Below, piece by piece: positions 63,104-64,000 of a stretch of DNA of 64,000 bases. The stretch's first letter is position 1; each line of letters starts with the position of its first letter. Made by a program: the position numbers and the translations under genes. Under the pieces are notes generated by a model. It searched no databases, had not been told where the DNA came from, and saw only the letters and a list, made by a program, of their open reading frames with translations. The DNA is from Arsenicibacter sp965247375 (lineage in GTDB: Bacteria; Bacteroidota; Bacteroidia; Cytophagales; Spirosomataceae), in contig CBDFHU010000145.1 of assembly GCA_965247375.1 (NCBI GenBank), positions 1 to 64,000 on the forward strand. Direction: 5' to 3'.

Positions 63104-63697
63104 TTAATTGAAAATCCGGGCGGGCAGGCAGGTCCGGAGCTGCATCATGGCCCGGTACAGAAAATTGGCTACAGTCTGCTTCTCTACATTCATTACCTGC
63201 GCAATGTCCTCGTTTGACAGGCCCTGGTAAAATTTAAGAAAAACAACTTCCTGCTGCCGTTTAGGCAGCTGATCAACGGCTTTCCGCAGGCTGTGCTCGG
63301 TTTCGGCCGTTTCTTCACTCATGATCCAGTCCAGTTCGGCCGTATATTCGTCCGTAACCGGCGTTTCCGGTTCGATGCCGTTTTCAAGAGACGACCGCCA
63401 GTCCTGTTCTTTTTTCAGCTTGCGAAACAGATTATTCCGCAAGGCTTTGATCAGGTAAATGGTCACATATGGTGTCTCAACCACCGCTTTGCGTCGGTTC
63501 CAGAGTTCAAGAAAAAGATCCTGTAAGCAGTCTTTGATCAGGTCACGGTCTTTTGTGAACCGGCAGGCATAGTTAAACAGCAGCCGGTATCGGGCCTGTG
63601 CAAGCTGATCAAATGCTTTTTCGTCTCCTTGCTTGAAGCGCGACCATAACTGAGCCATCAGCACTTCATCCGCGGGAATGGACGTTGAGGATTCCAT
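63104..63697 (-). CDS. ECF RNA polymerase sigma factor
   Basis: 197 residues. Region 2 (about 35-70: YRLLFNYACRFTKDRDLIKD, CLQDLFLELWNRR) and region 4 (about 143-190: LPKRQQEVVFLKFYQGLSNE, DIAQVMNVEKQTVANFLYRA). The order sigma, FecR, STN-SusC, SusD is the usual trans-envelope signalling unit of Bacteroidota. With fecR broken, control of this sigma factor may be lost. A stable hairpin (63741-63764) lies in its leader. Confidence 0.94.
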   Translation of the reverse strand: MESSTSIPADEVLMAQLWSRFKQGDEKAFDQLAQARYRLLFNYACRFTKDRDLIKDCLQDLFLELWNRRKAVVETPYVTIYLIKALRNNLFRKLKKEQDWRSSLENGIEPETPVTDEYTAELDWIMSEETAETEHSLRKAVDQLPKRQQEVVFLKFYQGLSNEDIAQVMNVEKQTVANFLYRAMMQLRTCLPARIFN

Positions 63698-63740
63698 ACT
63701 CGATAAAGTAAATAGTTAGTTCTTACAGGAACCGGTAAAA

Positions 63741-63764
63741 CAAGGAGGAGTTGACCTCCTTGTC
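63741..63764 (-). promoter_or_regulatory. Leader hairpin before the ECF sigma gene
   Basis: ACAAGGAGG (63741-63749) pairs with CCTCCTTGT (63756-63764), a 9-bp perfect stem with a 6-base loop, 43 bases upstream of the sigma start. An AGGAGG on the stem may be fortuitous, as Bacteroidota rarely use it. Could be a terminator of an upstream gene or a regulatory hairpin. Confidence 0.4.
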
Positions 63765-63938
63765 TGTGTGTGTTATATAGGTATAATGCAATTTCAGGAA
63801 GTGGTTGCTCTGGCAGGTATACCTGGTAGATAAACCTGTCTGACGCTGAATCCTGAATATGTCATACTAAGATACAAGTCAAGTGCAATTTGTCAACAGG
63901 TATGTATCCAGAATGTCGCGTCTTCGGGTGTATTATTT

Positions 63939-63968
63939 TTTGCAAACGTTTGCGGTAACGTTTGCAAA
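63939..63968 (+). promoter_or_regulatory. LacI-type operator facing out of the right edge
   Basis: TTTGCAAACG (63939-63948) and its exact complement CGTTTGCAAA (63959-63968), spaced 10 bases; the left copy also contains GCAAACGTTTGC, a perfect 12-base palindrome. CG-centred palindromes of this kind are typical LacI/GalR-family operators. Probably controls a gene beyond 64000. The rest of 63698-64000 is AT-rich with no coding ORF. Confidence 0.55.
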
Positions 63969-64000
63969 GAGTTAAATTTAAAAAAAATCATTAAATTTTT

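Noticed and set aside
63939..63968. Operator as part of the ECF sigma promoter
   Set aside because: It lies over 240 bases upstream of the sigma start and is better placed for a gene to the right of the window.
1..64000. CRISPR array, tRNA/rRNA, phage or IS element
   Set aside because: No direct repeat arrays, no tRNA-like T-loop in gaps, and no transposase or integrase-type ORF were found by reading.

Overview
The window looks like chromosomal DNA of an aerobic, gliding-type Bacteroidota of the order Cytophagales (Spirosoma-like relatives are the best guess). The signs are two SusC/SusD pairs, gldC, an ECF sigma/FecR/STN-SusC signalling set, a long-form ispG, many Cytophagales families known only as DUFs, and a promoter of the Bacteroidota type (TTTG-N19-TAnnTTTG). 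No tRNA, rRNA, CRISPR array, integrase, phage gene or IS element was found. The first gene is cut by the left edge.

Layout. 1-6.3 kb: esterase-like fragment, LuxC-type acyl-CoA reductase divergent from a dicluster ferredoxin, a porin-ammonium transporter pair, and a broken tandem universal stress protein next to a REPIN-like pair of palindromic repeats. 6.3-11.5 kb: acidic hypothetical, MoxR ATPase, CoxE-type VWA protein, rsmE, DUF4159 protein, fatty acid desaturase. 11.5-22.7 kb: housekeeping genes (cinA, 2-oxoacid dehydrogenase E2, deoxyribonucleotidase, gldC, thioredoxin-like and TPR proteins, ispG, sugar MFS transporter, methyltransferase). 22.7-31.3 kb: a sugar-oxidation locus (DUF1080 3-keto-glycoside hydrolase divergent from a Tat-exported small subunit plus GMC dehydrogenase), then SusC/SusD. 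31.4-44.1 kb: a highly structured leader before a PTPS/QueD-folE pair, then SDR, TIM-barrel isomerase, CDF transporter, Nudix hydrolase, a frameshifted LysE-type exporter, GH3, surE, trhO, deoxynucleoside kinase, glutaminyl cyclase and uvdE. 44.2-51.1 kb: a complete drug-efflux operon (TetR, TolC, HlyD, two ABC ATPases, two permeases) with the same 7-2-7 palindrome before tetR and before tolC. 51.2-56.1 kb: two lipoproteins, a 39-residue membrane peptide, a decayed AraC/TetX-like monooxygenase pair, and an intact AAC(6')-like acetyltransferase. 56.2-64 kb: ECF sigma, FecR (frameshifted), STN-SusC, SusD, and a LacI-type operator facing out of the window.

A recurring theme is gene disruption. 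Five genes (usp, lysE-like, araC, FAD monooxygenase, fecR) carry about nine apparent frameshifts. Several sit in homopolymers or short tandem repeats (a T10 run, an AC/GT dinucleotide run, a GGTC tandem), and in two genes the shifts come in compensating pairs. They may be real decay, phase variation or assembly error; read-level checks would decide. The best candidates for new biology are the structured RNA leader at 31453-31610, the paired TetR-type operators of the efflux operon, and the sugar-oxidation locus with its palindrome at 23722-23739. All calls come from reading the sequence and from memory of protein families; no database search was run.
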